From positions 15,065,907-15,129,906 of the forward strand of contig LR990041.1 of NCBI GenBank assembly GCA_905147135.1: a stretch of DNA of 64,000 bases, read 5' to 3'. Below the pieces are notes generated by a model. That model did not search any database and was not told the DNA's origin. It was given only the letters and a program-made list of their open reading frames with translations. This stretch comes from Blastobasis lacticolella (Eukaryota > Arthropoda > Insecta > Lepidoptera > Blastobasidae). Positions 32,430-44,311 of this stretch are shown here, in pieces. Position numbers and translations under genes: made by a program. Position 1 is the first letter of the stretch, and each line of letters starts with the position of its first letter.

Positions 32430-33645
32430 TACATTGAAATCCTTTTTCAGCACACTGATCAGTTTTTAAATACGGCGAGAATTTGTCGCTATAATCCTCT
32501 CCTTTCCGCTATGAAAAACCACGGGCGAAGACGAGCCTTATACCTATCCTTCCCCGAAGATTGATTTTTAGCAGCAGCGTGACATCTGCTCTGGCTGGAC
32601 GTTACCTTGTGCAAATTTAATATATTTTCAGTTAGCTATAGCTTTTTAGTCAAAAAGAAAGATTTTATAAGACAAATATAATTGGCGTTTAGAGGGATGC
32701 ATATATCCCAAACTAAAAGTAACACGAATTAATCTGACTATGCAAATATCGATCATTTTTAATTATATCCTGAGACGTCCAATACCGCTATAGGTTACTT
32801 ATATTTTAACTAATTGCCTATCAAGCTTTCTCCACAGCTGTACCAATCCACAATAATACGTACAGAAACATGCGCTCCACAATACTGCAAAACTACTACC
32901 TACTTTGCAACGCATTGTATAATTTTAAAAAACCGTACACCATAACCATAATTAAAGTATCGGGTCTTCCGCGAAACGCAATAAACACAGGACAGAAATA
33001 GACCAAAAAAATTTCAAAGAGCTCTGACCGGGCACTTGAATAAGCGCACATTTGTAGACTGGTTACCAACGGATTGGAGATAAAAAGCTATTGCCTGACC
33101 ATTTCAATGAACAAAGCCACTGCAACATCTGGCGCACCGAACATGGGCAACGAAAAACAGACGTCAATAAGACAGTCGATGATCAAACAAATGAAGACCT
33201 TCACCTAATATTTTACCACTAGGCAGTGCGTCCAGACTTAGCGACATACGCAGCGAATAACAGGAATAGACAGACTCTTCTCAGTTTTTCTATTAATATT
33301 AAAACAAAATGCGGACATAGAAAACCAATAGTTAATCCTTCGACCATGATAGATTTTTTCGTACAGAAAACGAATAAGCTTTGAACTGCACTCACAACCA
33401 CTACAATAAGTACCATAATACTAACCTTACAAGGGCCTCAACATAGCATTAACTAAAAGCCAACTTTATATTGAAGAAATTAGACGTAGTAATCCAGTTA
33501 GGAAGTTATCTGACGACTTTCTTAGAAGACCGATCTAAAGACAACCACATGTTCATTCTCGAGCGGGTACTGTATTCCAATTGGAGAGCGGGCACCAAAA
33601 CATAGTTTACAGTCCTCGATAGCTATTTCTTCATTAAATACCCAA
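32430..33645. other. No gene recognised
   Basis: Moderately AT-rich. A phrase ccacgggcgaagacgagcc near 32520 resembles the ends of common lepidopteran repeats. No frame carries motifs. Confidence 0.45.
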
Positions 33646-33651
33646 TAAGTG

Positions 33652-34009
33652 TATCGGCGCCCTAGAGTCTAGATGGCCGACATCATTATAATTGGATCTA
33701 TCATCACAATTTTAACATCAGGGCCGACTTTTCCAGCGCGGCGCATGAGGGCCCGCGGTCCACCACGACACAAACTCACAATGTCGTCAGTTTAAAGGCT
33801 ATGGTATTGGTATTCGTGACTTATATAGCAATTCCTTGTGGGTGCTTGATTTCTGGTGTTAATCAAAACAAGAACATCACAGCGCACAATAATGCGTGCG
33901 CGCGCTGCCATTGTTAACTAACCACCGACAAAACAAACAAACAAGGACCAGCTAAAGAGTATCTAACCGATAGACATCTTATCACGACCAATAACTCGAT
34001 GCGCCGTCA
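33652..34009 (-). repeat. Long direct repeat, left copy (possible 3' LTR)
   Basis: About 354 bp matching 39287-39644 with only about three substitutions. On the minus strand it begins TGACGGCGCATCGAG and ends GGCGCCGATA. AGTG lies directly outside each copy, which would be a 4-bp target duplication. No polypurine tract is seen inside this copy. Confidence 0.65.
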
Positions 34010-34476
34010 CGGCCATTCTGATAATACGACCGTCCTCGGGCGTTAAGTTGTTCTAACAGCTTCACCGCTAGTGATCCGCTCGATCATCCTGACAATCAAG
34101 ATTTGTTACTATGATTGCCACCTATTTCTCAAACGAACTCAAGAGTACAACATTCCACCATTGACTCGAGCCCGACATTTAGAACTACAAACTAAACTTA
34201 ATTTGTAGTTACCCAACAACAACGTCTAAGTAACGCACACGGACCGATCATGTGCGTCCAATGAACAGCCCCATAGTGGTGATGTACACCCATCAACCAA
34301 ATTTATCTGTAGGTACAATGTACATCCATGTTTATCTACTTCGCCGTCGTGAACATCGTGACCATGTAACAAGCAACTCTAAGTCAACCTTAAACGTACC
34401 AAAGTCATCGTCTGCGCCTGATCTTTGGTTCTTTTAAACCAACCCGCATATACCCGGTATAGCTCACATAAACAAT

Positions 34477-34930
34477 TAGTTCTAGCCATTGAATCCTTTA
34501 AACCAAACCCTGCAACAGGGCAGGATCCGGATATCAGCGGCTAAAAACCAGGGTACACATAGACATCAGCTAGTTCTATTCGTTGAATCCTTCAAACCAA
34601 ACCCCGCAACAGGGCAGGATCCGGATATCAACGGCTAAGAACCAGGGCACACATTAACATCAGCTAGTTCTATCCGTTGAATCCTTCAAACCAAACCCCG
34701 CAACAGGGCAGGATCCGGATATCAGCGGCTAAGAACCAGGGCACACATTAACATCAGCTAGTTCTATCCGTTGAATCCTTCAAACCAAACCCCGCAACAG
34801 GGCAGGATCCGGATATCAGCGGCTAACAACCAAGGTACACATAAACATCAGCTAGTTCTATCCGTTGATTCCTTCAAACCAAACCCCGCAACAGGGCAGG
34901 ATCTGGATATCAACGGCACAGACCAGGATA
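34477..34930. repeat. 94-bp tandem repeat, nearly five copies
   Basis: The start word tagttctatccgttg recurs at 34477, 34571, 34665, 34759 and 34853, exactly 94 bp apart. Units share caacagggcaggatccggat. Because 94 is not a multiple of three, it is unlikely to be a coding repeat. Two further units of about 115 bp of a different repeat follow (near 34970 and 35085, gagtatggtccggatgacag). Confidence 0.9.
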
Positions 34931-35293
34931 CACAAACATATATCTACCATCTGTTTCTGACTACTGACTCCTCTCCCAACTTCCGCACAGAGTATGGTCC
35001 GGATGACAGCATCAGGTGTCCAGAATAAACATAAACACACATACACTATCTGGTTCTAATTACTGACTCCTATACCAACTCAAGCACAGAGTATGGTTCA
35101 GATGACAGCGTCAGGTGTCCAGGATAGGGTACCAACATACCAACTAATACAACGCCTGTGTATTGTCTTACAGGACCATTATTCTGTCCAACTTAACTAC
35201 ATCGTATGAAACTTCGTACACAATATCCATTTCTACACAGAGGATCTCTTTATCACTGTTATGATCGTTAAGGACCTCCAATCCTAGGTACAA

Positions 35294-35605
35294 CTATCTG
35301 TACAATAGCGTTATGAACGCTCGGAATAAATTACCACTGCAGGGCAAAGGCTTCCCGGTCGAATGCTTTCCTCGGCCAATCCTTAGAAAAGGCGTCCAAC
35401 TCGTCTCGCCATCTCCGATACTCATCATAGATATTTTTGCCCAGTCCCACTTCAGGTTGGCAGCTTTTTTACCCCTATCGGCGAATTGATATTTGGAGCG
35501 CAATACACTGTTTCTTATACGGTCCGACAATTTGACTCTCAAGATACTGCGCTTCATGGCTCGCTGGCCTCGAGTGCGGACTTCTGATGATCCGTCAAAA
35601 ACCAT
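35294..35605 (-). pseudogene. LINE fragment (RTE-like C-terminal region)
   Basis: The minus-strand frame reads VKLSDRIRNSVLRSK then KKAANLKWDWAK, the conserved region after the RT domain in lepidopteran RTE-like elements. The rest is lost. Confidence 0.65.
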
Positions 35606-36239
35606 AACATCAGTAGACTAAATTAATTAAAGTAATTGGTGAACTCTTTCAATGACAAAATTGCCGTCAAGTATCAAATACAATGACATGAGTGATAATT
35701 AGGTCACGCTTCTGCTATAATCATGTCATCCAAGATATTTATAGCACAACAAAGTACCTATGCAGGTACAACTCTCAAGGCTGCGGTAAGTAGGTAACGT
35801 ACCTATCTAATCAACATTAACAACAAATACTTTCTCGTAAGTAAGTAACTTACGATCACTTTTTCCTGACTATCTTGAAAAACGAGGATGATCTATCACA
35901 TCTTAACCTACCATACAAAATACTGTCAGTGTGGACTCCCTCTCCAAAGCCTGGTTCCCTTTCTCTCGAGAGAGGATTCTAACTAAAAAGCGCTTATCCA
36001 AATGGATACGTTGTTAAGTGATGGAAAGCTTTGCACGTAAATTCGAACATGTTTGTTGTGACCTAAACCAAAATCTGAGAAGTACTCAAAAAGACATGTC
36101 AAGCTCCTAGAGTTAGATAAGTAATAATTATTATTATTGACATTTCTTGCTAAACCGAGTAGTCTGTAACTACATATGTTGTATTGCTGAGGCTCAACCG
36201 CGCTTGCTCAGTGTTGACTTGATTGGTTGGTATCTTTTT

Positions 36240-36500
36240 TTTTTAGACTATCCAGGCATTTGACCGCCATCTCACCTGGTGGTAAGTGACGATGCGGTCG
36301 AAGATGGAGCATGCCTGTCTAGGAACAGCCTATTCACTCTAGCCTTGAAGGCGTCCAGATTATAGTGATCAGGGAACACACTCGCAGCAACGCGTATAAC
36401 AGCGCACAGCGCGCAGGTAACGCAGGGATATCTTCTGGGTCTATGAGTTATGAACAAAATACAGATCAAGACTTCCCAGCCTACTTTTATCACACGACAA
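36240..36500 (-). pseudogene. LINE C-terminal fragment and 3' end
   Basis: The minus strand encodes VFPDHYNLDAFKARVNRLFL followed by a stop. This is the stereotyped end of a widespread lepidopteran LINE. A poly-T run at 36235-36243 is consistent with its poly(A) end. Confidence 0.65.
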
Positions 36501-36739
36501 TTGATTTCTTTGTATCATTATAATAGCATAACATTAACTATCCAATGAGACACACTAAAAGAATCGACAACTATGTCGTGCAGGTATCCAAAGAGTTGGA
36601 AACTCCAGTCAGCGCTACACTGTACCAAGCGACGGAACGCAGCCAATGGAAGCAGTTAGTTGATAAAGGTAGGAGTTACGACACTCTGAATCAAATGACC
36701 GACCAAGAGGAAAGCCTATGCCGCAACTGTAACTAAGTC

Positions 36740-38850
36740 TAAACTGACTTTCAACAAGTACGTGCTCCTCTCATCCTACTCATTTACTCATTCTACTCAT
36801 CAAGAGCATGTGATTTACCACACGCTTTGACCAAAGATAATATGATATAAAATCAGTATCTTCAACCAAACTATGTCATACTATCAATTAAGATTTTCTC
36901 ATGAGGCTTAAAACAACTCGCCGAAACACCACCGAAGCCCCCATACGACCACTAGGCACTTAGCTAATAAAACTTACCCGTCTGGTACGTGAGCCATCAG
37001 TTAACTTTAAGAAAATAAACCATAACACACATATTGATTGATATAACCTTCCTCGACAGTCACCTTGTTCTCACTTTGTATCATCAATTTCGTCCTGTCG
37101 AGTTACCACGTCCATCAATCTAGTTCCCCTTAGCATGTAAAATTAAGACTTTCTTTTATAGCATTTCATTTATAAGATTGGGTAATTTTTATTACCTATT
37201 ATGAAATTAAGTCACACAAAGTAAGTATCTACTACAGCCTTAGCATGATCAATTAAAACATAATTAATTTTCTCAAGTTCTACTATCATCAAAATATACT
37301 CTACACATTGCGACCGGTTTGTAATAAATCATGATCAGTATCTTCGTCATCATCAATAATATATTATCATATGTAACAAACTGGCCAAAGCAAGTGTCAC
37401 AAACTGGCTCCAGAACCTCTCCTATGAAACTGTTGAGTGCCCAATTCGTCCTCCAAATTAGTTACCTGCTATCCTACGTTTTACCAAATACATAACACAA
37501 TGCAATACACAATACACATACATTAGTATAAAATAATGCTATAGAATGCTATTAGCTTGTAAGTCAAATGTTCTCTTCAAAAGTACTGTTTGGCAAAATG
37601 AACATTATTTCCGCTAGCTGGTGGTATAGCACAGGCTGCCACCTACTTTACCTACAGCTTGATCAATTGTGTATGACTAAGTACTTGCTCAATAAATATT
37701 TTATTATTAGCATGAAATTCCATTAAGAATACACTACACAAATAATTATCTAAACCTAAGTAGATCTATTTAAAACTTGAAATAGTGAGCCTTGACTTCA
37801 CCTTTAGTGTAAAATCACTAAACACCCAAATCATCATCGTCCACCTGCTCCATCTCAAAAACCTAAATATCTTAAGGCTCTTGACAAAATGTTGATAGAG
37901 ATACACAAAAGCATTAAATAATTATTTCACACTGCACCATAATGCTCCTACATCCAATTCAATGTTTGTATGCCTCATGCCTGGCTAAACATGGTGTGGT
38001 GATACAAAACAACTTTCTGTTTCCAACAAAGACTACTATGGACCACTTGGGCAGGGAGAATCCGCGCAGCAGCAGGGTCACAATTTAACTGACACAGCTG
38101 ATAATACCAGCAACATAATATTAAAGAGTGTAAGTAGGCAAGTACATCTCAAATGGTTCAAATCAGTACTTAAATTCAATATAGGTAGGTATGCACCTGC
38201 AATTAAATTCAATTAGAAACTTCATCATCATAAATTTTTGTAAATAATTTACTTGCTGCTACAATATCAATTGTTTGTATTAAGCTCTGCACAAATAGCT
38301 ATGGGTGCCATGGTATTGACACTCCTAGAGAGTTTCGTTTGGAATAGAAATAAGCTCCATGGCAATCTAAGAATTAGAATTGCTTATTTATTCTATAGGT
38401 TACTTAATGACAAGAAAACTTGAAACATGAAGTTAAATGTAATCATGACTAACTATGTAAATCAGTATTACATTATAGTATCTGCATACATACACCACAC
38501 ATTTTCCAAATAAAGAATTGAATAAAAACACAAATAACAACCCGTACAATAAAATTTCAAATCAGTCTCTTCAAACCGTTCCAACATGGGAACGATGGGA
38601 ATTCAACCCAAATCCATTGGCATAGCCTCTTAGAAACATAATTATACTATTCGGCTCTGACAGGGCCTATCCCAACAATCAATAGGTAGGTAATTAATTA
38701 CATCTTAATCTTCAACTTATTACATAATTCTGCTATTATGAAATTAAATTCAATTTATAAAATTATCTTGGATATTTACTGAAATAATCGAATCAATATA
38801 GGTACCATGACTGGGTATATTGAATGGTTTGAGAGCACATTTAAAAGGAG
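36740..38850. other. No gene recognised
   Basis: AT-rich non-coding sequence inside the 354-bp repeat pair. Short open frames at 36545-36736 (plus) and 38857-39249 (minus, starting MKSEYDNHTKVRSFLWK) have no recognisable motif. Confidence 0.45.
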
Positions 38851-39286
38851 CACAATTTATGATGGTAGGCTCTGTACCTGTACGGCAGGATTTATAAAAA
38901 TGGGACCAATTAAACTGTTGATACGGGACAATATAATAAAATAGCATTTGACACCGGACCTGAATACCATAGTTACCACAATTACAAACCTTATACTTTG
39001 TTTAGTTGATCTCTTACACGATGTGATCACAATGAGGGGAACCTCACATTCCTTTCTCTTCTTCTCTTCCTTGTAGGCATGAGCCATTTGACAACAACAT
39101 GATTTGCTCTCTGTTTTATTGTAGCGGGACTCGTATACATCGAATAAGAGAGGAATCAGACGTCCAGTGGTAACCAGTTGTCTGTTGGTAAGACTTACCT
39201 TCCATAGGAACGACCTCACCTTGGTGTGATTATCATATTCAGATTTCATCTCCTAAAGTGGGCGTCGTGTTGGATCCCACTTCTGA

Positions 39287-39644
39287 TATCGGCGCCCTAG
39301 AGTCTAGATGGCCGACATCATTATAATTGGATCTATCATCACCATTTTAACATCAGGGCCGACTTTTCCAGCGCGGCGCATGAGGGCCCGCGGTCCACCA
39401 CAACACAAACTCACAACGTCGTCAGTTTAAAGGCTATGGTATTGGTATTCGTGACTTATATAGCAATTCCTTGTGGGTGCTTGATTTCTGGTGTTAATCA
39501 AAACAAGAACATCACAGCGCACAATAATGCGTGCGCGCGCTGCCATTGTTAACTAACCACCGACAAAACAAACAAACAAGGACCAGCTAAAGAGTATCTA
39601 ACCGATAGACATCTTATCACGACCAATAACTCGATGCGCCCTCA
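39287..39644 (-). repeat. Long direct repeat, right copy (possible 5' LTR)
   Basis: It matches 33652-34009 at about 99%. On its outer side the sequence continues with AGTG, the same four bases that precede the left copy. On its inner side is the tRNA-complementary TATCAGAAGTGGGATCC. Confidence 0.65.
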
Positions 39645-39849
39645 AGTGTAAAGCACGAACGTGCGGAAGGTACGAATTTACCACACGCAATACTGACAAA
39701 CACGGGAACATTAACTAAATGTTTCGGATAAGCTATCTGGGACCGGATATCGAGAGACAACATAAACTCTCGGCTATGGGACATCGACAAACAACACAAG
39801 AAAAATAGCTGACAGCCGCTGAGTGGCCGATTTCGACATTACACCGGAA

Positions 39850-40330
39850 CAAAGGTAAGTTTATGGTACCTGCCGTGAGCAGGACACCGACTGAGAAACA
39901 ACATTAAATGGCTGAATGTTACGGGTATGCTACGGGCGAATTGTTGGGACAACATTAAGAAAAACAGCTAAAAGGTACAGGTACTCTACGTTACTTGGAA
40001 AGTTACGGGTATCTGCTGCGATAAGACAAGAATTCGAGAGACGACATAATAAGGACGGTTGAAGGTCACGAGTCCGCTGTTTACGACAGGGTATCGAAAG
40101 AACATTAAGAAGAATAGCAGAAAGACTAGAGTTGAAGAATAGCTAATAATGTAGGCCGGTTGCGGCAGGACTTTGATGGATAACATAAGAAGAATAGCTA
40201 AAAATTACGGGTACGCTGCCTGCGACAGGACGTCATTAGAAAATATAAGAAGAATAGCTGAAGGTCACGGGTACGCAGATTACGGCGGGACATCAAAAGA
40301 CAACATATCACGAAGATCTAACCAACAGGG
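39850..40330. repeat. Degenerate minisatellite, unit about 60-66 bp
   Basis: Units contain acaacattaagaagaatagc and ggtcacgggtacgct with tgcgacaggac. The last two or three are in one frame and would encode a repeat around NIRRIAEGHGYADYGG. Earlier units have drifted or broken frames. It may once have been a coding tandem repeat. Origin unknown. Confidence 0.6.
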
Positions 40331-40724
40331 ACCAATTACAGCAGTCAATATCCTTCCTTTATATATTACACATCAAGTATAGTATCTATCCTCCCTCATA
40401 CTGGCTCGATGTATGAATTCTTGTCGGCTCTCCAAATCCTATCGCTCCCATCCTGACTGCGAAAGCCCTACATTCCTCTTCGCATCTACGTGCGCACTGG
40501 TATTTCGGGCTGGAGGTAGCGCAAATCAGTTAGAGGACGAGGTGAAGTGTCGCTTAAAATTAACAATTCCTACGTCTGATACGGTATCCGGAGCACACCA
40601 GCTCTTTGGGTGAGAACCGTGCCATCTGCTGGGCTTGGTTGCTCAAAATACAAGTACAGACGATGGAACTACCGTAGATGGCGACGTCATACTTGGTTCT
40701 CGCTGATATGACCTACATACACCC

Positions 40725-40964
40725 TTGCAGAAGCATTTCTGGCTGGTGTTGTGCCTGGAACGGAACGGAACGGAGTTTTTCTTGACTATGGATGAAGAAG
40801 ATTTTTGGGTGGTGACGGCTCACTGTCCCCAATGTACCAGTTATGTTCCTCTTCATGCACGAGACCGGCAACAAAGAAAGAAAGCTGAAAAGCTAGCTAA
40901 CAATGTAGTACCAGAAGAGGTTTTAGAAATAGACGTGTTGTTCAAGTCTGGATCAAAACACTAG
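40725..40964 (+). CDS. Possible terminal exon, unknown protein
   Basis: After an acceptor-like acacccttgcag the frame reads GTEFFLTMDEEDFWVVTAHC, CPQCTSYVPLHARDR, a basic helix (QQRKKAEKLANNV) and a stop at 40964. The CPQC pair could be half a metal site. An upstream open frame (40413-40613) ends at GTGAGA but does not join this one in frame. No family recognised. It lies just left of the ankyrin/phosphatase cluster, and whether it belongs to that insertion is unclear. Confidence 0.35.
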   Translation: MQKHFWLVLCLERNGTEFFLTMDEEDFWVVTAHCPQCTSYVPLHARDRQQRKKAEKLANNVVPEEVLEIDVLFKSGSKH

Positions 40965-41094
40965 CCAGAACATTTTATTAATAGAAAAAATGCTACTTTA
41001 AAGGGTTGTAGACCTCCCTCTCCTGAAGTTAACGGGGTCTCAAAGAATCAGATCTATTAGTCAGTAAACTGATAGATGTATTGCGTTATATAAG

Positions 41095-41100
41095 TTTATT
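41095..41100 (-). terminator. Polyadenylation signal AATAAA of ankyrin pseudogene 1
   Basis: The minus strand reads TTGAAATAAACTTAT about 70 bases past the last recognisable ankyrin coding sequence, in the expected place and orientation. Confidence 0.5.
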
Positions 41101-41169
41101 TCAATGAATTAAAATGAACAGACACTTTATATTTATACGTCATACGCATTAAAAATATTAGAACAATCA

Positions 41170-43044
41170 TTTAAGAAAAATCTTGTTATTCTCAATGTCA
41201 CGGACTTGCTTTTCTCAGTTGGAGGTTCACATTTGGCTCCCGCCTTTTTCAAGATATCCATCATTTTGTAGTCGCTTTTCTCATATGCCAATAAAACACC
41301 GATTCTCGTGCCTAGTTTTCAGCTTCTAGATTGTTATCTGATGTCTGACAGAGCCACTCGGCGAGCTGGTAGTTTTTCTCCCAGACACACAATTGAAGTG
41401 GAGTGAAACTACCCCGCCCTTCTTGACCGTTGATGAAATTTCATCATATTCATAGCATAATATTCTTTACACTACACGATGATGCGAGTACACTGTTTAC
41501 CATTGTAATTTTTTATGTTCAAAATCTCTGAACTCACGTCATCCATCGATTATTATCCATTAATTTATACATCGTTTCATCCACAGGACACAGATAATGC
41601 AGTCGCTTTAATTGAGGAGGATCTACAACGAATTGCTGTCTGGTCTGAGGCTAATGCTTTGGTACTTAACCCTACTAAAACTAAATGTATGATTCTAGGG
41701 TCTAAGTCTCAGATCAGCAAAATAGCCAGTCGTAATCCTTGTGTGACGTTATGTGGAGTACAGGTGGAGCGCGTTTCTGAAGCACGTAATTTAGGCCTTA
41801 TTTTTGATGAAAATTTGCATTTCGAAAGTCATATACAGGAAGTTGCTCGTAATTGTCTCTGCCGACTAAAAATTTTATACCGTATCCGTGATTATCTTTC
41901 GGTTGAGCTCAGGGAACGGCTGTGTGACGCATTAGTCCTGTCCAAGCTAAACTATGCTGACACTGTCTACGGTCCGTGTCTGCTGGCCCGCACTGAACGT
42001 GTGGTACAGAGAGTACAGAACGCCTGTGCACGTTTTTGTTTCAAAATTCCTCCTAGGACACATGTGACCCCGTTTCTTAATAGCGCCAACATGTTAAAAA
42101 TGACTCTTAGAAGAGAACTCCATCTGGCCAATTTGATCTTTGGTATAGTAAAACATGGGGTACCGGATTACTTGTTCAGCAAATTGAAATGGAAATCTGG
42201 TTCTCGACCGATGCGCACTACTGGCAGTGTATTAGTTGCGTACCAGCACCATACTATGGCATTCCGTGGCAGCTTTAGGTACTCAGCAACTCGATGCTGG
42301 AACAATATTCCACCTCCCGTTCGTAATTTTAAGTCTAGATATTCTTTTTTAAAATATATTAAAACTTTCTTAATAAGTTACCAAAAAGATTTGGACCCTG
42401 GTACGCGAGTGCGTCCTTCTTACTTGGCCAGGATGTGAGTGCATTTATTGTTTATTTTTTGTGATTATTTCTTTGTTTGCCATCTTTTTAGTCCAACTGG
42501 AAACAGCGTTTAGGAATAAAAAAAGGTAATGTTTGGCCTTAATTTATTGGTTTTCATAAAAATAAGGTATATGTAATTATTTATCCCAAGTTTATTTATA
42601 TATACTTAAGTAAATATTACAGGTTATACATCTAAAAATTTATTTCTTTTCTTTATTTTGTATTGTATATATTGGTATTAATAATTAATAATTTCTGTGT
42701 TAGCACGTCGTTCGCGTAGTGCGCGCATCGAGCTCTATTATGGGTCAGTCTGAAAACCAGCGCTGTGTTTGGCTGCTGCCATTCATAGCATTAAGCTGAG
42801 GCTGGTCCAATTTGGTCCGAGGACGCATCGCCCTGCTTTCCTAATATGTATTTATTATGTTAGTTTTAAGTATTTGAATGTGTTATTGGACCAAATAAAG
42901 TTACGTCTATGTCTATGTCTATGTCTATGATTCTGCCGCTCTCTGCAGAAGAGCAATTGAGTTTGCTCTTCAAGCTTCATGAAAAAATGTCTCTCTCAAA
43001 CGGTTTCTTTTGCTTAACATTTTAAGGAGATCATTAGATTCCAT
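41170..43044 (-). pseudogene. Viral-type ankyrin-repeat (IkB-like) pseudogene 1, split by a LINE
   Basis: The start is at 43044 (MESNDLLKML). The 5' part runs to about 42930, the 3' part from about 41525 down to 41170. Between them is a jockey-type LINE. Comparison with the neighbour at 43462-43867 shows the same order of sequence. Ankyrin wording includes TPLQLCVWEKNYQLAEWLC. Breaks include a TGA at 42970-42972, a TAG at 41312-41314 and frameshifts. In bracoviruses such short ankyrin proteins resemble IkB without its degradation signals and dampen NF-kB signalling in the host. This copy cannot make one. Confidence 0.75.
41525..42929 (+). mobile_element. 5'-truncated jockey-type LINE inside ankyrin pseudogene 1
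   Basis: A long plus-strand frame (to 42438) begins after the catalytic centre of reverse transcriptase: WSEANALVLNPTKTKCMILG, then LGLIFDENLHFESHI, LSKLNYADTVYGP, YSATRCWNNIPPPVR. A 3' untranslated region with gaaaaccagcgctgtg and aataaag follows, ending in (TCTATG)n at 42905-42929. The open frame is uninterrupted, so the insertion may be fairly young. A clear target duplication was not found. Confidence 0.85.
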
Positions 43045-43461
43045 TTTCAATACTTCGTTGGACAATTTCCCGATACCGACTCGGTGTAAGTGTATCACTC
43101 GTTTAACACAATGAGTAGGGTGAGTCTCTTAACGGGAATCAACTGCTTGTTAACAATAGGTCGTTTCGTTTGCGATAAAAGGTCGGGTAAAATCCAATAC
43201 GTTTTTTCCAACTATTTGTGTCGTTCCTTCGTTTTTCACATTTTAATTAAATCGACCTTCTGTAGATTGTACCTATTCACTTATTTGGAATTTCTGGAAT
43301 AGGCACGTGTAACACATTTAAAGATTCAGTTTTCTCACTCAGATTTAAATGGCACTTAACAGTTTGATTAACTTCTTCCTTGAATAACCCCCTTTTTCAC
43401 TGTTTTCTACACGATAAAATATACGTTTGGCCGCAATCTTTTCCAAAATTTCCATTATCTT

Positions 43462-43867
43462 TTAGTATTTTTTTTTACAGGCTATATGATATGCTGTATG
43501 GCCTTCACAATTTTTGGAATTCAAATTAATGAATGAAATTTCGCAAAGCCACTTGGCAAGTTTTAAATTTTTTCTCGAAACACATAAATAAAGGGGAGTG
43601 CAACCATTGGACTCTTCTCTGCTGTTTATGTCGGCCCTAAGGTTTACCATGATCTTCATCATATCCATCGCATACTGGTCTTGGTATTTTGCTATTATAT
43701 GAGTACACTGTTCTCCATTACAGTTTTTTGTTGTCAAAATCGATGGAATTGGATAATCCACCTGTTTTTCCATTTTCTCAAGAAGAGCTATTGAGTTTTA
43801 TCGATAGGCCCCGTGGAAATAGTTGTCTCCTAAATGCATAAATCTGAAGCAGCATATCAGATTCCAT
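43462..43867 (-). pseudogene. Viral-type ankyrin-repeat (IkB-like) pseudogene 2
   Basis: The start equivalent to copy 1 is at 43867. The first about 70 bases have lost the frame, and a TAA at 43798-43800 precedes the remaining open part (43462-43773). That part shows two to three ankyrin repeats: NCNGEQCTHIIAKY, NGCTPLYLCVSRKNLKLAKW and NCEGHTAYHIACKK. It is shorter than intact bracovirus ankyrin proteins (about 150-170 residues). It is a tandem paralogue of copy 1; the upstream regions of the two (around 43060-43180 and 43890-44030) are also alike. Confidence 0.75.
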
Positions 43868-44311
43868 CTTCAGTTTTTTTTTCTTTACAAGAGCCTGATA
43901 CCGAGTCACTGTTTTTTTGTTATAATATTAACCCAGTGATTAGGAGAGAGTGTTAGTTATACGAGTTCCTATCTGAAACTACCGCCTAGTTGCTAACAAA
44001 AGGTTGCTATTTATTTGCGATAAAATGTTTGATAAACCCAGCATTATTTTCCTCGATTAATCGTCGATTAGTCGTTATATTGTTAACTACATGTTTATTC
44101 AATTGACGGTCAACTAAACATACTTATATCCTTATCGGATTTTACAGGAAAAAAAATTTAGTTATTTGGATAGCTATTCAAAAATCATCCAACATATTTA
44201 TGAACCCGTCACTTGTAACCCCGCTTTTTTCACTGTTTTTTTACTTTCGGAAGTTGACACGGCAATCTTTAAGTATTTTTGACAATTTTTTTGGATAATA
44301 TGGTTTGGTAA

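Larger units (their letters stand above)
34010..39286 (-). mobile_element. Interior of a possible large non-autonomous LTR element
   Basis: About 5.3 kb between two near-identical 354-bp direct repeats. Just inside the right copy the minus strand reads TATCAGAAGTGGGATCC. This is close to the sequence complementary to a leucine tRNA 3' end, although the usual TGG start is missing. No gag or pol is recognised. The interior carries a 94-bp tandem repeat, LINE fragments and long AT-rich non-coding DNA (36750-38750). This fits a large retrotransposon derivative. A segmental duplication is the alternative. Confidence 0.45.

Noticed and set aside
34477..34930. CRISPR array
   Set aside because: The repeat is a head-to-tail 94-bp unit without variable spacers, in a eukaryotic genome.
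40413..40613. Upstream exon joined to 40725-40964
   Set aside because: It ends at a donor-like GTGAGA, but joining puts the second segment out of its open frame.
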